From positions 42,378 through 106,377 of the forward strand of contig NZ_MSTQ01000019.1 of NCBI RefSeq assembly GCF_001945365.1: 64,000 nucleotides of DNA, in the 5' to 3' direction. The notes below the pieces were generated by a model that saw nothing but the letters and a program-made list of their open reading frames with translations, searched no databases and was not told the origin of the DNA. Positions 33,269 to 41,916 of this stretch are shown here, one piece after another. The translations under genes were made by a program, and so were the position numbers. The stretch comes from Pseudomonas reinekei (GTDB lineage Bacteria > Pseudomonadota > Gammaproteobacteria > Pseudomonadales > Pseudomonadaceae). The number at the start of each line of letters is the position of its first letter. The stretch's first letter is position 1.

Positions 33269-33703
33269 TGATTCTGCGCGCCTGCCTGCGTGGAGCAGTC
33301 AGACTTCGCGCCTCCCGAAGTCAGGTGAAAAGGAGACCGCACCGATTCGGAGCACGAAAAGCTGCGGCGAGCGATTGATTAAGACATTTCCAATAAAAAT
33401 TGTACACAATAAAAACGACATTTTTGCGACTGACAGCGCCCTCGCAGTAAATTTCGCCGGTTTCCTGGGAATCCTTCTACGCTCTGGACCGTGCAATCAT
33501 TAACTGACCAGTCAGGCAGGTTTCTTGCAGGTGCGTGTGGATACCACGTAAAGATGACCGTTAACGAAAAATGCAAAAAATCAGGCTTACAAATTGAATA
33601 TAAAGTTGTATACAATCAACCCATCGCTGTGACGCCAGCCAGTGATCCATCCTTTAGTCGCGTCACACCAACTGTCACCACGCCTATAAGAAGGAAGACT
33701 GCA
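33269..33703. promoter_or_regulatory. uraH/puuE divergent control region with two operator candidates
   Basis: 435 bp with no gene. ATTGTACACAAT (33399-33410) and GTTGTATACAAT (33605-33616) are near-perfect palindromes related to the site upstream of the purine permease. The second lies 88 bp before the puuE start. They are probably binding sites for a GntR-type regulator of purine catabolism. Confidence 0.55.
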
Positions 33704-34630
33704 GTGAGCGCTGACTACCCTCGCGACCTGATCGGTTACGGCAGTAACCCTCCGCACCCACACTGGCCGGGCAATGCCCGCATCGCCCTGTCGTTCGTAC
33801 TCAATTACGAAGAAGGCGGCGAGCGCAATATCCTCCACGGCGATAAAGAGTCCGAAGCATTCCTCTCGGAAATGGTGTCCGCCCAGCCGCTGCAAGGCGC
33901 GCGCAACATGAGCATGGAATCCCTTTACGAGTATGGCAGCCGCGCCGGCGTCTGGCGGATTCTCAAACTGTTCAAGGAATTCGACATCCCGCTGACCATC
34001 TTCGCCGTCGCCATGGCCGCCCAGCGCCACCCGGACGTGATCCGTGCGATGGTCGATGCCGGCCACGAGATCTGCAGCCACGGCTACCGCTGGATCGACT
34101 ACCAGTACATGGACGAAGCGCAGGAACGCGAGCACATGCTCGAAGCGATCCGCGTCCTCACCGAAATCACCGGTGAACGTCCGCTGGGTTGGTACACCGG
34201 CCGCACCGGTCCGAACACCCGTCGCCTGGTGATGGAAGAAGGCGGTTTCCTCTACGACAGCGACACCTACGACGACGATCTGCCCTACTGGGAACCGAAC
34301 AACCCGACCGGCAAGCCGCACCTGGTGATCCCGTACACCCTGGACACCAACGACATGCGTTTCACCCAGGTCCAGGGTTTCAACAAGGGCGACGACTTCT
34401 TCGAATACCTCAAGGATGCGTTCGACGTGCTGTATGCCGAAGGCGCCGAAGCCCCGAAAATGCTGTCGATCGGCCTGCACTGCCGCCTGATCGGCCGTCC
34501 GGCGCGTCTGGCTTCGCTCAAGCGCTTTATCGAATACGCTAAAAGTCATCAACAGGTGTGGTTTAGCCGTCGCGTCGACATCGCTCGCCACTGGCAAGAA
34601 ACCCACCCGTACCAAGGGGCCGCGAAATGA
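33704..34630 (+). CDS. puuE: Allantoinase PuuE (polysaccharide-deacetylase-like)
   Basis: A 308-residue metal-independent-type allantoinase hydrolysing allantoin to allantoate. The NodB-like fold is visible (ICSHGYRWIDYQ, GWYTGRTGPNTRRL, LLSIGLHCRL-type end). GTG 33704 (MSADYPRDLIGYG) is preceded by AAGGAAG; in-frame codons upstream to 33491 lie in the control region and are not coding. First gene of the puuE-uraD-alc-allA-puuD series; it overlaps uraD by 4 bp. Confidence 0.95.
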   Translation: MSADYPRDLIGYGSNPPHPHWPGNARIALSFVLNYEEGGERNILHGDKESEAFLSEMVSAQPLQGARNMSMESLYEYGSRAGVWRILKLFKEFDIPLTIFAVAMAAQRHPDVIRAMVDAGHEICSHGYRWIDYQYMDEAQEREHMLEAIRVLTEITGERPLGWYTGRTGPNTRRLVMEEGGFLYDSDTYDDDLPYWEPNNPTGKPHLVIPYTLDTNDMRFTQVQGFNKGDDFFEYLKDAFDVLYAEGAEAPKMLSIGLHCRLIGRPARLASLKRFIEYAKSHQQVWFSRRVDIARHWQETHPYQGAAK

Positions 34631-35142
34631 GCGCCTTTCAAACATTGAAACCGTCGACATTGAGCCGCGACGCCTTCGTCAAAGCCTTTGCCGACATCTA
34701 CGAACATTCGCCATGGGTCGCCGAGAAGGCCTTCGACCTGGGCCAGGATTCTTCGATCGACGAAATCGAAACCCTGCACCAGCGCATGAGCGACATCCTG
34801 TTGAGCGCCGATCGTGAAAGCCAACTGGCCCTGATCAACGCTCACCCGGACCTGGCCGGCAAAGCCGCCGTCCAGGGCCAACTGACCGAAGCCAGCACCC
34901 ATGAACAGGCTGGCGCCGGTATTCACCAATGCACGGCCGAAGAGTTCCAGCGCTTCACCGAGCTGAACGACGCCTACAAAGCCAAGTTCAAGTTTCCCTT
35001 CATCATGGCGGTAAAAGGCAGCAACCGGCATCAGATCCTCGCAGCGTTCGAAACGCGCATTCACAACTCGGCAGACACCGAATTCAAATGCGCGCTGGCA
35101 GAGATCAACAAGATCGCCCTGTTCCGTTTACTGACCCTATAG
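34627..35142 (+). CDS. uraD: OHCU decarboxylase
   Basis: A 171-residue enzyme decarboxylating 2-oxo-4-hydroxy-4-carboxy-5-ureidoimidazoline to S-allantoin. The catalytic-region pattern ALINAHPDLAGKAA (with His and Asp) and FIMAVKGSNRHQILAAFETR match the family. ATGA overlap with puuE shows translational coupling; together uraH, uraD and puuE take the urate oxidation product to allantoate. Confidence 0.95.
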   Translation: MSAFQTLKPSTLSRDAFVKAFADIYEHSPWVAEKAFDLGQDSSIDEIETLHQRMSDILLSADRESQLALINAHPDLAGKAAVQGQLTEASTHEQAGAGIHQCTAEEFQRFTELNDAYKAKFKFPFIMAVKGSNRHQILAAFETRIHNSADTEFKCALAEINKIALFRLLTL

Positions 35143-35230
35143 CGATCCTGGCCCGAGTGTCCTTAAACGCGAAAAACACCCAGGGCCCTGAGAGCATCCC
35201 AAGCCACTTATTTAAAGGCAGACAAGAAGA

Positions 35231-36226
35231 ATGAAAGCTTACGCCGTACCTTTCGAGAAGTTCGTCAACCTGGCCGACGCCCGCCTGGGCACCAAAATAA
35301 TCTCGGTCACCGATGACTGGTTCGCAGACGCCAACCGTCTGTTCCAACCGACCCCGGCCGTGTGGAAGGAGGGCGTGTTCGATGACAACGGCAAGTGGAT
35401 GGACGGCTGGGAGTCGCGCCGCAAGCGCTTCGAGGGCTACGACAGCGCTGTGATCCGCCTCGGCGTACCGGGTTCGATCAAGGGCGTCGACATCGACACT
35501 TCATTCTTCACCGGCAACTTCCCGCCGTCGGCCTCTCTGGAAGCCTGCTTCCTGGCTGAAGGCGAACCGAACGAAAACACCCAGTGGACTGAAGTACTGT
35601 CTGCCGTCGAGTTGCAAGGCAACAGCCACCACTACCACGAAATCAGCAACGACCAGGCCTTCAGCCACCTGCGCTTCAACATTTACCCGGACGGTGGTGT
35701 TGCCCGTCTGCGCGTGTACGGCATTCCGTTCCGCGACTGGTCGGCTGTTGGCGACAACGAGCAAGTCGACCTGGCTGCCGCCCTCAACGGTGGCCGCGCC
35801 CTCGCCTGCTCCGACGAACACTTCGGTCGCATGAGCAACATCCTCAACCCGGGCCGTGGCATCAACATGGGCGACGGCTGGGAAACCGCACGTCGTCGTA
35901 CGCCGGGCAATGACTGGGTGATCGTCGCGCTGGGTCACCCGGGCGAGATCGAGAAAATCATCGTCGACACCCTGCACTTCAAAGGCAACTACCCGGACAC
36001 TTGCTCGATCCAGGGCGCATTCGTCAAGGGCGGTACCGACAGCCAGATCGAAACCCAGTCGCTGTTCTGGCGCGAACTGCTGCCAAGCCAGAAGCTGGAA
36101 ATGCACGCCGAACACACCTTCGCCGAGCAGATCAAGGCGCTGGGCCCGATCACCCACATCCGCCTGAACGTGTTCCCGGATGGTGGTGTGAGTCGCCTGC
36201 GCGTATTGGGCAAGGTCGCTAAATAA
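35231..36226 (+). CDS. alc: Allantoicase
   Basis: A 331-residue enzyme cleaving allantoate to ureidoglycolate and urea. The two internally repeated jelly-roll domains are obvious: GSIKGVDIDTSFFTGNFPPSASLEAC and GEIEKIIVDTLHFKGNYPDTCSIQGAF, each followed by a THIRLNVFPDGGVSRLR-type strand. Typical length. It follows uraD by 88 bp with its own ribosome site. Confidence 0.96.
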   Translation: MKAYAVPFEKFVNLADARLGTKIISVTDDWFADANRLFQPTPAVWKEGVFDDNGKWMDGWESRRKRFEGYDSAVIRLGVPGSIKGVDIDTSFFTGNFPPSASLEACFLAEGEPNENTQWTEVLSAVELQGNSHHYHEISNDQAFSHLRFNIYPDGGVARLRVYGIPFRDWSAVGDNEQVDLAAALNGGRALACSDEHFGRMSNILNPGRGINMGDGWETARRRTPGNDWVIVALGHPGEIEKIIVDTLHFKGNYPDTCSIQGAFVKGGTDSQIETQSLFWRELLPSQKLEMHAEHTFAEQIKALGPITHIRLNVFPDGGVSRLRVLGKVAK

Positions 36227-36240
36227 GGGTTGATGAAAAC

Positions 36241-36308
36241 CTGTAGGAGCCGGCTTGCCGGCGATGGCGCCCTCACCGACGCCATCGCCGGCAAGCCGGG
36301 CTCCCACA
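36241..36308. repeat. REP inverted pair
   Basis: CTGTAGGAGCCGGCTTGCCG (36241) and its inverse GCCATCGCCGGCAAGCCGGG (36281) form a long near-perfect hairpin between alc and allA; it could stabilise the upstream mRNA segment. Confidence 0.85.
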
Positions 36309-36348
36309 AAAGCAACACACCAACACATTTGAGATTAAGAAGAACAGC

Positions 36349-36852
36349 ATGCGCACACTACAGATTGAACCGCTGACCAAAGAAGCCTTCGCCCCTTTCG
36401 GTGACGTGATCGAAACCGACGGCAGCGATCACTTCATGATCAACAACGGTTCGACCATGCGCTTTCATAAACTGGCGACGGTAGAAACCGCCAAGCCAGA
36501 AGACAACGCGATCATCAGCATTTTCCGCGCCGACGCGCAGGACATGCCGCTGACCGTGAGCATGCTGGAGCGTCATCCGCTGGGCAGCCAGGCGTTCATT
36601 CCGCTGCTCGGCAACCCCTTTCTGATCGTGGTCGCGCCACTTGGCGATGTACCTGTATCAGGCTTGGTCCGCGCCTTCGTCACCAACGGCAGGCAGGGCA
36701 TTAATTACCATCGCGGCGTTTGGCACCATCCGGTGCTGACGATCGAAAAGCGGGATGACTTCCTGGTGGTTGATCGCAGTGGCACAGGCAATAACTGCGA
36801 TGAGCATTTTTTCAAAGAGGATGAGCGTTTGATCCTCGCCCCCCACCAATAA
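36349..36852 (+). CDS. allA: Ureidoglycolate lyase
   Basis: A 167-residue cupin-type enzyme splitting ureidoglycolate into glyoxylate and urea, the last step of the pathway. EPLTKEAFAPFGDVIETDG, the central NPFLIVVAP, and GINYHRGVWHHPVL carry the family pattern. Located between alc and puuD in the same direction. Confidence 0.94.
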   Translation: MRTLQIEPLTKEAFAPFGDVIETDGSDHFMINNGSTMRFHKLATVETAKPEDNAIISIFRADAQDMPLTVSMLERHPLGSQAFIPLLGNPFLIVVAPLGDVPVSGLVRAFVTNGRQGINYHRGVWHHPVLTIEKRDDFLVVDRSGTGNNCDEHFFKEDERLILAPHQ

Positions 36853-36902
36853 GAGAAGGCCTGATCACTCGACAACAGAGTGACAGGCGAGAGGTAAAGA
36901 CT

Positions 36903-38207
36903 GTGGAAGCACATCTGTTGGAATGGCTGAACCTGAGCGTGCGCTGGGTTCACATGATTACTGGCGTGGCCTGGATCGGCGCTTCGTTCTATTTCGTCTG
37001 GCTGGAAAACAACCTCAATCGGGTCAATCCGAAAAGCGGTCTGGCCGGTGATTTGTGGGCGATCCACGGCGGCGGTATCTACCACCTGGAAAAATACAAA
37101 CTGGCTCCACCGACCATGCCGGACAACCTGCATTGGTTCAAATGGGAAGCCTACTTCACCTGGTTGTCGGGGATCGCGCTGCTGTGCGTGGTGTTCTATT
37201 CCAACCCGACGCTCTACCTGCTGGCTCCGGGCAGCAGCCTGAGCGGTCCTGAAGGCGTGGCCATCGGTATCGGCTCGCTGTTCATCGGCTGGTTCGTCTA
37301 CTCCTTCCTTTGCGACTCGGCCCTGGGCAAACGCCCTGCCCTGCTAGGCTTCATCCTGTTCGTGCTGATCATTGGCGCGGCCTACGGCTTCAGCAAAGTG
37401 TTCAGCGGTCGTGGTGCGTACCTGCACGTCGGCGCGATCATCGGCACCATCATGGTCGGCAACGTGTTCCGCATCATCATGCCGGCGCAACGTGCACTGG
37501 TGGCGGCAATTGCCGAAAACCGCACGCCGGATCCGGCGCTGCCGGCCAAAGGCTTGCTGCGTTCGCGTCACAACAACTACTTCACCTTGCCAGTGCTGTT
37601 TATCATGATCAGCAACCACTTCCCGAGCACCTATGGCAGCCAGTACAACTGGTTGATCCTGGCCGGGATCGCGGTGCTGGCGGTGTTGGTGCGCCACTAC
37701 TTCAACACCCGTCACGACAGCCACAAGTTTGCCTGGACCCTGCCAGTGGCAGCGGTCGGCATGATTTGCCTGGCGTACGTGTCCGGTCCGAAGCCGATGT
37801 CCAGCGCCCCTGAAGTGGCCAAGGCTCCTGCCGCCATTGAGTACCAGCCACTGCCGGAAACAGCCGTGGGCGGTGGCTTGAAACCGGCCGAAGCCAAACC
37901 TGCACAAGCGCCTGCCGCCGCCCCGGCGCAAGCGTCCAATGCCGGTCCTGGTTTCGACAAGGTCCACAGCGTGATTCAGGAACGCTGCACGGTTTGCCAC
38001 TCGTCCAAACCGACCAGCCCCCTGTTCAGCGCAGCCCCGGCCGGCGTGATGCTCGACACCCCCGAGCAAATCCGCCAGAACGCCGCGCGCATCCAGGCTC
38101 AAGCCGTCGCCAGCCAGATCATGCCACTGGGCAACATCACGCAGATGACCCAGCAGGAACGTGATCTGATTGGCGCCTGGATTGTTCAGGGAGCACAGAC
38201 CAATTAA
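36903..38207 (+). CDS. puuD: Urate hydroxylase PuuD with C-terminal cytochrome c domain
   Basis: A 434-residue membrane enzyme oxidising urate to 5-hydroxyisourate. The DUF989 N-terminal part has about eight helices (WVHMITGVAWIGASFYFVWLENNLNR). An Ala/Pro-rich linker (about 295-350) leads to a periplasmic cytochrome c domain with CTVCH (residue about 363). It delivers electrons to the respiratory chain instead of oxygen-derived peroxide. GTG 36903. Confidence 0.95.
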   Translation: MEAHLLEWLNLSVRWVHMITGVAWIGASFYFVWLENNLNRVNPKSGLAGDLWAIHGGGIYHLEKYKLAPPTMPDNLHWFKWEAYFTWLSGIALLCVVFYSNPTLYLLAPGSSLSGPEGVAIGIGSLFIGWFVYSFLCDSALGKRPALLGFILFVLIIGAAYGFSKVFSGRGAYLHVGAIIGTIMVGNVFRIIMPAQRALVAAIAENRTPDPALPAKGLLRSRHNNYFTLPVLFIMISNHFPSTYGSQYNWLILAGIAVLAVLVRHYFNTRHDSHKFAWTLPVAAVGMICLAYVSGPKPMSSAPEVAKAPAAIEYQPLPETAVGGGLKPAEAKPAQAPAAAPAQASNAGPGFDKVHSVIQERCTVCHSSKPTSPLFSAAPAGVMLDTPEQIRQNAARIQAQAVASQIMPLGNITQMTQQERDLIGAWIVQGAQTN

Positions 38208-38218
38208 TTGTTGAAAAG

Positions 38219-38295
38219 CATCGCGAGCAGGCTCGCTCCCACAGGGGATTTGTGATCGACACAAAATCAATGTGGGAGCGAGCCTGCTCGCGATT
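38219..38295. repeat. REP inverted pair
   Basis: CATCGCGAGCAGGCTCGCTC (38219) and its inverse GGGAGCGAGCCTGCTCGCGA (38273), forming a long hairpin between puuD and the permease gene. Confidence 0.85.
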
Positions 38296-38357
38296 GGCCG
38301 CGCCGCGGTCTACCTGATGCACAAAATCACAAGAATAAAAAAGATCCGAGGTGTTGC

Positions 38358-39710
38358 ATGTCCGAGCTCTCCCAAGCACGCATCCCCGACGCACCCGCCA
38401 TTCAGCGTTTGCCCCTTTTGCAACTGATCCTGGTCGGTCTGCAACATGTTCTGCTGATGTACGGTGGTGCCATCGCGGTGCCGCTGATCATCGGCCAGGC
38501 CGCTGACCTGAGTCGTGAAGAAATCGCCTTCCTGATCAACGCCGACCTGCTGGTCGCCGGCATCGCCACCATCGTTCAGTCGCTAGGTATCGGGCCTATG
38601 GGCATCCGCATGCCGGTGATGATGGGCGCCAGTTTCGCTGCGGTCGGCAGCATGGTCGCGATGGCCGGCATGCCTGGCATCGGCCTGCAAGGGATCTTCG
38701 GTGCGACCATCGCCGCCGGGTTCTTCGGCATGATCATCGCCCCGTTCATGTCCAAGGTCGTGCGTTTCTTCCCGCCCCTGGTGACCGGCACGGTCATCAC
38801 CTCGATCGGTTTGTCGCTGTTTCCCGTGGCCGTGAACTGGGCCGGCGGCGGAGCGGCTGCCACTCAATTCGGCTCACCGATTTATCTGACCATCGCCGCG
38901 CTGGTGCTGGGTACCATCCTGTTGGTCCATCGTTTCATGCGCGGTTTCTGGGTCAACATTTCCGTGCTGATCGGCATGTGCCTGGGTTACGTGCTCTGCG
39001 GCATTATCGGCATGGTTGACCTGAGCGGCATGGCCAACGCGCCCTGGGTTCAGTTCGTTACCCCGCTGCACTTCGGCATGCCGAAGTTCGAACTCGCACC
39101 GATCCTTTCGATGTGCCTGGTGGTGGTGATCATTTTCGTCGAGTCCACCGGAATGTTCCTCGCGCTCGGCAAAATCACCGGCCAGGAAGTCTGCCCACGG
39201 ATGCTGCGTCGCGGTTTGCTGTGCGATGCCGGCGCCTCGTTTTTTGCCGGGTTCTTCAACACCTTCACTCATTCCTCCTTCGCCCAGAACATCGGCCTGG
39301 TGCAGATGACCGGCGTGCGGTGCCGCTCGGTAACCATCGTCGCCGGCGGTTTGCTGATCGTCCTGAGCCTGTTGCCCAAAGCTGCGTTCCTGGTGGCGTC
39401 GATTCCGCCGGCAGTACTGGGCGGCGCAGCCATTGCGATGTTCGGCATGGTTGCCGCCACCGGCATCAAGATTCTTCAGGAAGCCGACATCGGTGACCGT
39501 CGCAACCAGTTGCTGGTAGCGGTGAGCATCGGCATGGGTCTGATCCCGGTGGTGCGTCCGGAGTTTTTCGCCCACCTGCCCCTGTGGATGAGCCCGATCA
39601 CCCACAGCGGGATCGCCATGGCCACCCTCAGCGCGCTGACCCTGAACCTGCTGTTCAACATCCTCGGTGGCGCCGAACGCGCGGCCATCAACGACTGCCA
39701 CGCCCACTAA
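38358..39710 (+). CDS. NCS2 urate/xanthine-type permease
   Basis: A 450-residue inner-membrane symporter with about 14 helices. LVGLQHVLLMYGGAIAVPLIIG and the signature segment ESTGMFLALGKITGQEV ... NTFTHSSFAQNIGLVQMTGV belong to the UraA/XanQ/UacT branch (COG2233). Position after puuD makes urate the likely substrate. It differs from the AzgA-type permease at 30654, so the window has two purine uptake systems. Confidence 0.93.
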   Translation: MSELSQARIPDAPAIQRLPLLQLILVGLQHVLLMYGGAIAVPLIIGQAADLSREEIAFLINADLLVAGIATIVQSLGIGPMGIRMPVMMGASFAAVGSMVAMAGMPGIGLQGIFGATIAAGFFGMIIAPFMSKVVRFFPPLVTGTVITSIGLSLFPVAVNWAGGGAAATQFGSPIYLTIAALVLGTILLVHRFMRGFWVNISVLIGMCLGYVLCGIIGMVDLSGMANAPWVQFVTPLHFGMPKFELAPILSMCLVVVIIFVESTGMFLALGKITGQEVCPRMLRRGLLCDAGASFFAGFFNTFTHSSFAQNIGLVQMTGVRCRSVTIVAGGLLIVLSLLPKAAFLVASIPPAVLGGAAIAMFGMVAATGIKILQEADIGDRRNQLLVAVSIGMGLIPVVRPEFFAHLPLWMSPITHSGIAMATLSALTLNLLFNILGGAERAAINDCHAH

Positions 39711-39730
39711 CAGATCACGACCACCCTCCC

Positions 39731-39758
39731 CCTGTGGGAGCGAGCCTGCTCGCGAAAG
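39731..39758. repeat. Single REP unit
   Basis: CCTGTGGGAGCGAGCCTGCT followed by CGCGAAAG; one REP palindrome between the permease and the first porin gene. Confidence 0.75.
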
Positions 39759-39870
39759 CGGTATATCAGCCAACAGTGATGTTGAAGCCGATGGCCCCTT
39801 CACGAGCTCTCTCGCTCCCTCGGGTGGGGACACCTGCGCCACATATAATAAAAACAAGAGGGAGCAACAG

Positions 39871-40656
39871 ATGATTCGTACACAAACCAGCATGCTGTTG
39901 GGCGGTGGACTTCTGGCGGCGAGCCAAGCCATGGCCGGCGATTTACTGCTGTGGCAAACCAACAGCCTGAGCTATTTGTACGGCAAGGATTTCGCGGTCA
40001 ACCCGTCGATCCAGCAGACGATCACCTTCGAACACGCCGACCGCTGGAAGTACGGCGACAACTTCCTGTTCGTCGACAGCACCTACTACAACGGTGAGAA
40101 AGACCGCAACAAAGGCTCTCACGCTTACTACGGCGAGTTCAGCCCACGCCTCTCTTTCGGCAAAATCCTCGACCGCCGTTTCGAATTCGGCCCGATCAAG
40201 GACGTGCTGCTGGCCATGACTTACGAGAATGGCGAAGACGACACCGAAGCCTACCTGATCGGCCCCGGCTTCGACCTCGCGATCCCCGGCTTCAACTTTT
40301 TTACCCTGAACTTCTATCACCGCCAGACCGAAGGCTCGCGCCCCGGCGACGATGTCTGGCAGATCAGCCCGGCCTGGTCCTACACCATTCCATTGGGCAA
40401 TTCGAGCCTGCTGATCGACGGCTACATCGACTGGGTTGTGGACAACGACGAGAACTCGCGCGGTACCTACCACGCCAACGTACATGTCAATCCGCAGATC
40501 AAATACGACCTGGGCAAAGCCCTCGGCTGGCGGGAGAAGCAAGTGTACGTCGGTGCCGAGTACAGCTACTGGAAAGACAAGTACGGCATCGAAAACACCA
40601 CCCGCTTCGACACCAATGAAAACACCACCAGCCTGCTGGTGAAGGTGCATTTCTAA
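39871..40656 (+). CDS. Outer-membrane nucleoside-type porin, Tsx/OmpK family (copy 1)
   Basis: A 261-residue protein. The signal peptide MIRTQTSMLLGGGLLAASQAMA ends at AMA-GD. The mature part shows the OmpK/Tsx pattern: WQTNSLSYLYGKDF, TFEHADRWKYGDNFLFVD, GEFSPRLSFGKI, and the C-terminal VKVHF ending in Phe for BamA recognition. It should pass purine bases or nucleosides across the outer membrane. ATG 39871 follows GAGGGAG. A paralogue lies 370 bp downstream. Confidence 0.9.
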   Translation: MIRTQTSMLLGGGLLAASQAMAGDLLLWQTNSLSYLYGKDFAVNPSIQQTITFEHADRWKYGDNFLFVDSTYYNGEKDRNKGSHAYYGEFSPRLSFGKILDRRFEFGPIKDVLLAMTYENGEDDTEAYLIGPGFDLAIPGFNFFTLNFYHRQTEGSRPGDDVWQISPAWSYTIPLGNSSLLIDGYIDWVVDNDENSRGTYHANVHVNPQIKYDLGKALGWREKQVYVGAEYSYWKDKYGIENTTRFDTNENTTSLLVKVHF

Positions 40657-41028
40657 GATGACCCGCAACCGTGCCCCAAACCTGTCGTCGGTGCGCTGTT
40701 GCGGGGCACTTGAGACCTGGCCGAGGAGTCAGTATTCTCCGCGACCGCCTGAATCCGCTTTAAAAAAAAGCCCGGATTTAATTCCTGACCAGAAAGCCAA
40801 CTTATCCCGGCTCTGGACGGTACCAAGGCATCCCCAAACCACTCTCAATCGACTGTTTTTGAGCAGCCGAGCGGGAGTTTTTTTGTTTTTTACATGCCTT
40901 GGCGCAGCTCTTGCTAACAGCATGAAAGCTGACCGAATGGACGATTTTTACCTCAACAGAAAAAGGCGCCACACCAGAGCGCCGATCTTAAAAAACACGT
41001 GGAACACTTACTTTTTGGGAGCAACCGA
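40657..41028. other. Gap between the two Tsx-like porin genes
   Basis: 372 bp. A 124-codon plus frame crosses it but shows no motif and mixes low-complexity segments; I do not call it. A8 at 40761-40768 and several T runs (40866-40890) are present. The GGGAGC at 41018-41023 serves the second porin gene. Confidence 0.45.
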
Positions 41029-41814
41029 ATGAAACGTACGTGCACTAGCCTGATGCTGGCGGGTTCGATGCTGGCTGGGGGCCAGGCCATGGCGGGCGAT
41101 CTGCTGCAATGGCAAAACAACAGCCTGACCTACCTCTACGGCAAGGACTTCCAGGTCAATCCGCGCATTCAGCAGACGGTGACCTTCGAACACGCCGATG
41201 GCTGGAAATACGGCGACAACTTCTTCTTCTTCGACAAGATCTTCTACAACGGCAAGGAAGACGCTTTCGCGGGTGAGAACACCTATTACGGCGAGTTCAG
41301 CCCGCGTTTGTCGTTCAACAAGATCTTCGATCAGAAGCTGGAATTCGGCCCGATCAAAGACGTGCTGCTGGCCATGACCTATGAGTTCGGTGAAAACGAT
41401 ACAGAGTCCTACCTGATCGGTCCCGGTTTCGACCTGGCCATTCCCGGTTTCGACTACTTCCAGCTGAACTTCTACAACCGCCACACCGAAGGAAGCCGCG
41501 CGGGTGATGATATCTGGCAGATCACTCCGGTCTGGTCCTACACCATCCCGGTGGGTGACTCGGACGTGCTGATCGACGGTTTCATGGATTGGGTTGTCGA
41601 CAACGACGTGAACGACAAAGGCGAATACCACGCCAACCTGCACTTCAACCCACAGGTCAAATACGACTTGGGCAAGGCGCTGAACCTGGGCGCCAAGCAG
41701 CTGTACGTCGGTGTCGAGTATGACTACTGGAAAAACAAGTACGGTATCGAAGACAGCCAGGGCTTCAAGACCGATCAGAGCGTGACCAGCTTCCTGGTCA
41801 AGGTTCACTTCTGA
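41029..41814 (+). CDS. Outer-membrane nucleoside-type porin, Tsx/OmpK family (copy 2)
   Basis: A 261-residue paralogue of the preceding gene. The signal peptide MKRTCTSLMLAGSMLAGGQAMA is followed by GDLLQWQNNSLTYLYGKDFQVN and the same EHADGWKYGDNFFFFDK and FLVKVHF ending. By eye about two thirds of positions are identical to copy 1, including WVVDND and the C-terminus. Tandem duplication beside urate genes suggests different purine substrates or regulation. Confidence 0.9.
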   Translation: MKRTCTSLMLAGSMLAGGQAMAGDLLQWQNNSLTYLYGKDFQVNPRIQQTVTFEHADGWKYGDNFFFFDKIFYNGKEDAFAGENTYYGEFSPRLSFNKIFDQKLEFGPIKDVLLAMTYEFGENDTESYLIGPGFDLAIPGFDYFQLNFYNRHTEGSRAGDDIWQITPVWSYTIPVGDSDVLIDGFMDWVVDNDVNDKGEYHANLHFNPQVKYDLGKALNLGAKQLYVGVEYDYWKNKYGIEDSQGFKTDQSVTSFLVKVHF

Positions 41815-41818
41815 CCCT

Positions 41819-41916
41819 ATAGGAGCGAGCCTGCTCGCGATGGACCAGAGAGCGCCACGGAGCATCAGGTTCCCAGCGTTATCGTTAACGTCCATCGCGA
41901 GCTGACTCGCTCCTAC
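41819..41916. repeat. REP inverted pair
   Basis: TAGGAGCGAGCCTGCTCGCG (41820) and its inverse TCCATCGCGAGCTGACTCGC (41891), between convergent genes; the second copy abuts the patatin stop. Confidence 0.82.

Noticed and set aside
40658..41032. 124-codon frame between the porin genes
   Set aside because: Composition changes along the frame, no homology-like motif, and it covers the leader of the second porin gene.
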